From Actinomycetota bacterium (GTDB lineage: Bacteria; Actinomycetota; Actinomycetes; Streptosporangiales; Streptosporangiaceae): a stretch of 6,474 nucleotides of DNA. A program made the position numbers and the translations under genes. Shown piece by piece: positions 5,825 to 6,474 of this stretch. Below the pieces are notes generated by a model. The model did not search any database and was not told the origin of the DNA. It saw only the letters and a list, made by a program, of their open reading frames with translations. The stretch is taken from NCBI GenBank assembly GCA_003161205.1, contig PMOU01000347.1:4909-11382 (forward strand), given 5' to 3'. Numbering within the stretch: the first letter of the stretch is position 1; the number at the start of each line of letters is the position of its first letter.

Positions 5825-5853
5825 CTGAGCCGGGGCCGCGGCTGACGGCTCAG
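5825..5853. terminator. Intrinsic hairpin between convergent genes
   Basis: CTGAGCCG (5825-5832) and CGGCTCAG (5846-5853) form a perfect 8-bp stem with a 13-nt GC-rich loop. It begins 12 nt after the stop of the plus-strand gene and includes the TGA of the minus-strand DUF1810 gene (5852-5850). It could serve as a terminator for both strands. There is no U-tract, as is common for actinomycete hairpin terminators. Confidence 0.6.
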
Positions 5854-6275
5854 ATGCGCTGCTCGGTCGCGGGATCCGGCTTTCCGTCGAAGTACTGCTC
5901 AAGCAGCGCGCCGAACACCGGCTCGCCCGGGGCGGCGTGCATGAACAGCGTCAGGGAAGACCGGAACTTCAGCGCGTCGATGCCGCCGAAGATCTCCTGC
6001 GCGGTGCGCCCGGACAAGCCGCTGACGATAGCGGCGGATGCGGCCAGCCGCGGCCCGAGCACGGGATGGGCCAGGTAAGCCCGGGCCTCCGCCAGGCCGG
6101 AGATGGCGTACATCTTCGAGACCGGGCTCTGTCCCAAGCCGGTGATCTGCGGGAACACGAACCACATCCAGTGGCTGGTCTTGCTTCCGCGGCGCAGCTC
6201 GGCGGTGGCCTGGTCATAGGTGCCGCCGTCGTCCTGGGCCGCCACGAAGCGCTGAAGCTCGTAGGGGTCGTCCAT
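5850..6275 (-). CDS. DUF1810 family protein
   Basis: A 141-residue protein, the usual length for DUF1810, a widespread bacterial family of unknown biochemical function. Family hallmarks are plain: DPYELQRFVAAQ near the N-terminus, ELRRGSKTSHWMWFVFPQ (27-43), GLGQSPVSKMYAI (46-58), then LAEARAYLAHPVLGPRL (61-77) and the C-terminal DALKFRSSLTLF (100-111). The protein is soluble, with no signal peptide. ATG 6275 is chosen because relatives begin just before this DPYxLxRF motif; a GTG at 6296 would add seven residues with no family match. No ribosome-binding site stands before ATG 6275, so the mRNA may be leaderless or nearly so. It is divergent from the PPOX-type gene with 47 bp between the starts; no functional link is evident. 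Confidence 0.9.
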   Translation of the reverse strand: MDDPYELQRFVAAQDDGGTYDQATAELRRGSKTSHWMWFVFPQITGLGQSPVSKMYAISGLAEARAYLAHPVLGPRLAASAAIVSGLSGRTAQEIFGGIDALKFRSSLTLFMHAAPGEPVFGALLEQYFDGKPDPATEQRI

Positions 6276-6284
6276 AATGCATAT

Positions 6285-6300
6285 TTGACACCACACGTGG
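6285..6300 (+). promoter_or_regulatory. Possible regulatory elements in the DUF1810/PPOX divergent spacer
   Basis: On plus, TTGACA (6285-6290) matches the -35 consensus exactly, but there is no -10-like hexamer 16-18 nt downstream. It abuts CCAC-AC-GTGG (6291-6300), a short inverted repeat. The spacer's left half is AT-rich. The motifs are seen; any role is weak inference. Confidence 0.25.
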
Positions 6301-6322
6301 CAGCGAGAGGGGCAAGCCGAGT

Positions 6323-6474
6323 ATGGACAGAGTCGAGCGCCGGGAGTTCGTGCGTAAGCACCGGACCTGTATTTTCGGGTACAACCGGAAGAACGACGGC
6401 CCAGCCATGACGGTCGTGTACTACGTCCTGGACGGCGACGACCTGCTGATCACGACCATGGCGGCCCGCGCCAA
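6323..6474 (+). CDS. Probable PPOX-class (pyridoxamine 5'-phosphate oxidase fold) oxidoreductase, N-terminal part
   Basis: Fifty codons from ATG 6323 run off the right edge. The N-terminus RREFVRKHRTCIFGYNRKN (6-24), then GPAMTVVYYVLDGDDLLITTM (26-46), then AARA, resembles actinobacterial PPOX-class proteins annotated as F420-dependent. These are split-barrel proteins of about 130-150 residues that bind F420, FMN or haem and reduce varied substrates. The P-A-M-x-V-V-Y-Y strand followed by L-L-I-T-T-M fits the first beta hairpin of that fold. An in-frame TAA at 6275-6277 bars a longer N-terminus. GAGAGGGG lies 12-19 nt upstream, rather far for a ribosome-binding site. The family is likely; cofactor and substrate cannot be judged from this fragment. 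Confidence 0.72.
   Translation, partial: MDRVERREFVRKHRTCIFGYNRKNDGPAMTVVYYVLDGDDLLITTMAARA

Noticed and set aside
1..6474. Search for mobile elements, CRISPR arrays, toxin-antitoxin or defence systems, tRNA/rRNA genes and biosynthetic cluster enzymes
   Set aside because: No transposase, integrase, repeat array, RNA gene or defence-type domain was seen; the region looks like ordinary chromosome.

Overview
The window is high-GC DNA of chromosomal character with a strong G/C third-position bias. GTG/TTG starts are used beside ATG. The gene families present (a MarR/TetR/DoxX cluster, a class B penicillin-binding protein with an NTF2-like domain, DUF1810, and a probable F420-type PPOX protein) point to an actinomycete, such as a member of the Streptomycetales or Streptosporangiales. 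The genus cannot be told from the sequence. There are no RNA genes, insertion sequences, CRISPR arrays or phage genes.

Left part (1-1942, all minus strand): a TetR-family regulator, then a MarR-family regulator, then the N-terminal 276 codons of a GT4-type glycosyltransferase cut by the window edge. marR and the glycosyltransferase gene are separated by 3 nt and are very probably one transcript. marR has its own AT-rich promoter region (about 1321-1385) inside the nominal 3' part of the tetR reading frame. That frame has no stop where the TetR fold should end and runs about 130 nt into marR.

Middle (1943-2432): a short intergenic region with strong overlapping palindromes separates tetR from a divergent gene for a four-helix DoxX-like membrane protein. 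This is the classic layout of a TetR repressor with its divergent target. A perfect 13-bp tandem duplication lies just upstream of the doxX-like ribosome-binding site.

Right-middle (2443-5254, minus): a small acidic/proline-rich protein, a class B penicillin-binding protein with all three catalytic motifs intact, and an unrecognised protein with about six membrane helices. The last two are close together, in the same frame, separated by one TAG codon and a short linker, and the start of the membrane protein gene is unclear.

Right end (5357-6474): an unrecognised helical protein on plus, a DUF1810 protein on minus (convergent, with an intrinsic hairpin between them), and the 5' end of a PPOX-fold gene on plus running off the window.

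I see no convincing new multi-gene system. The points most worth a second look are the tetR/doxX operator, the tetR-to-marR read-through frame, the marR-glycosyltransferase coupling, and the PBP/membrane-protein junction.
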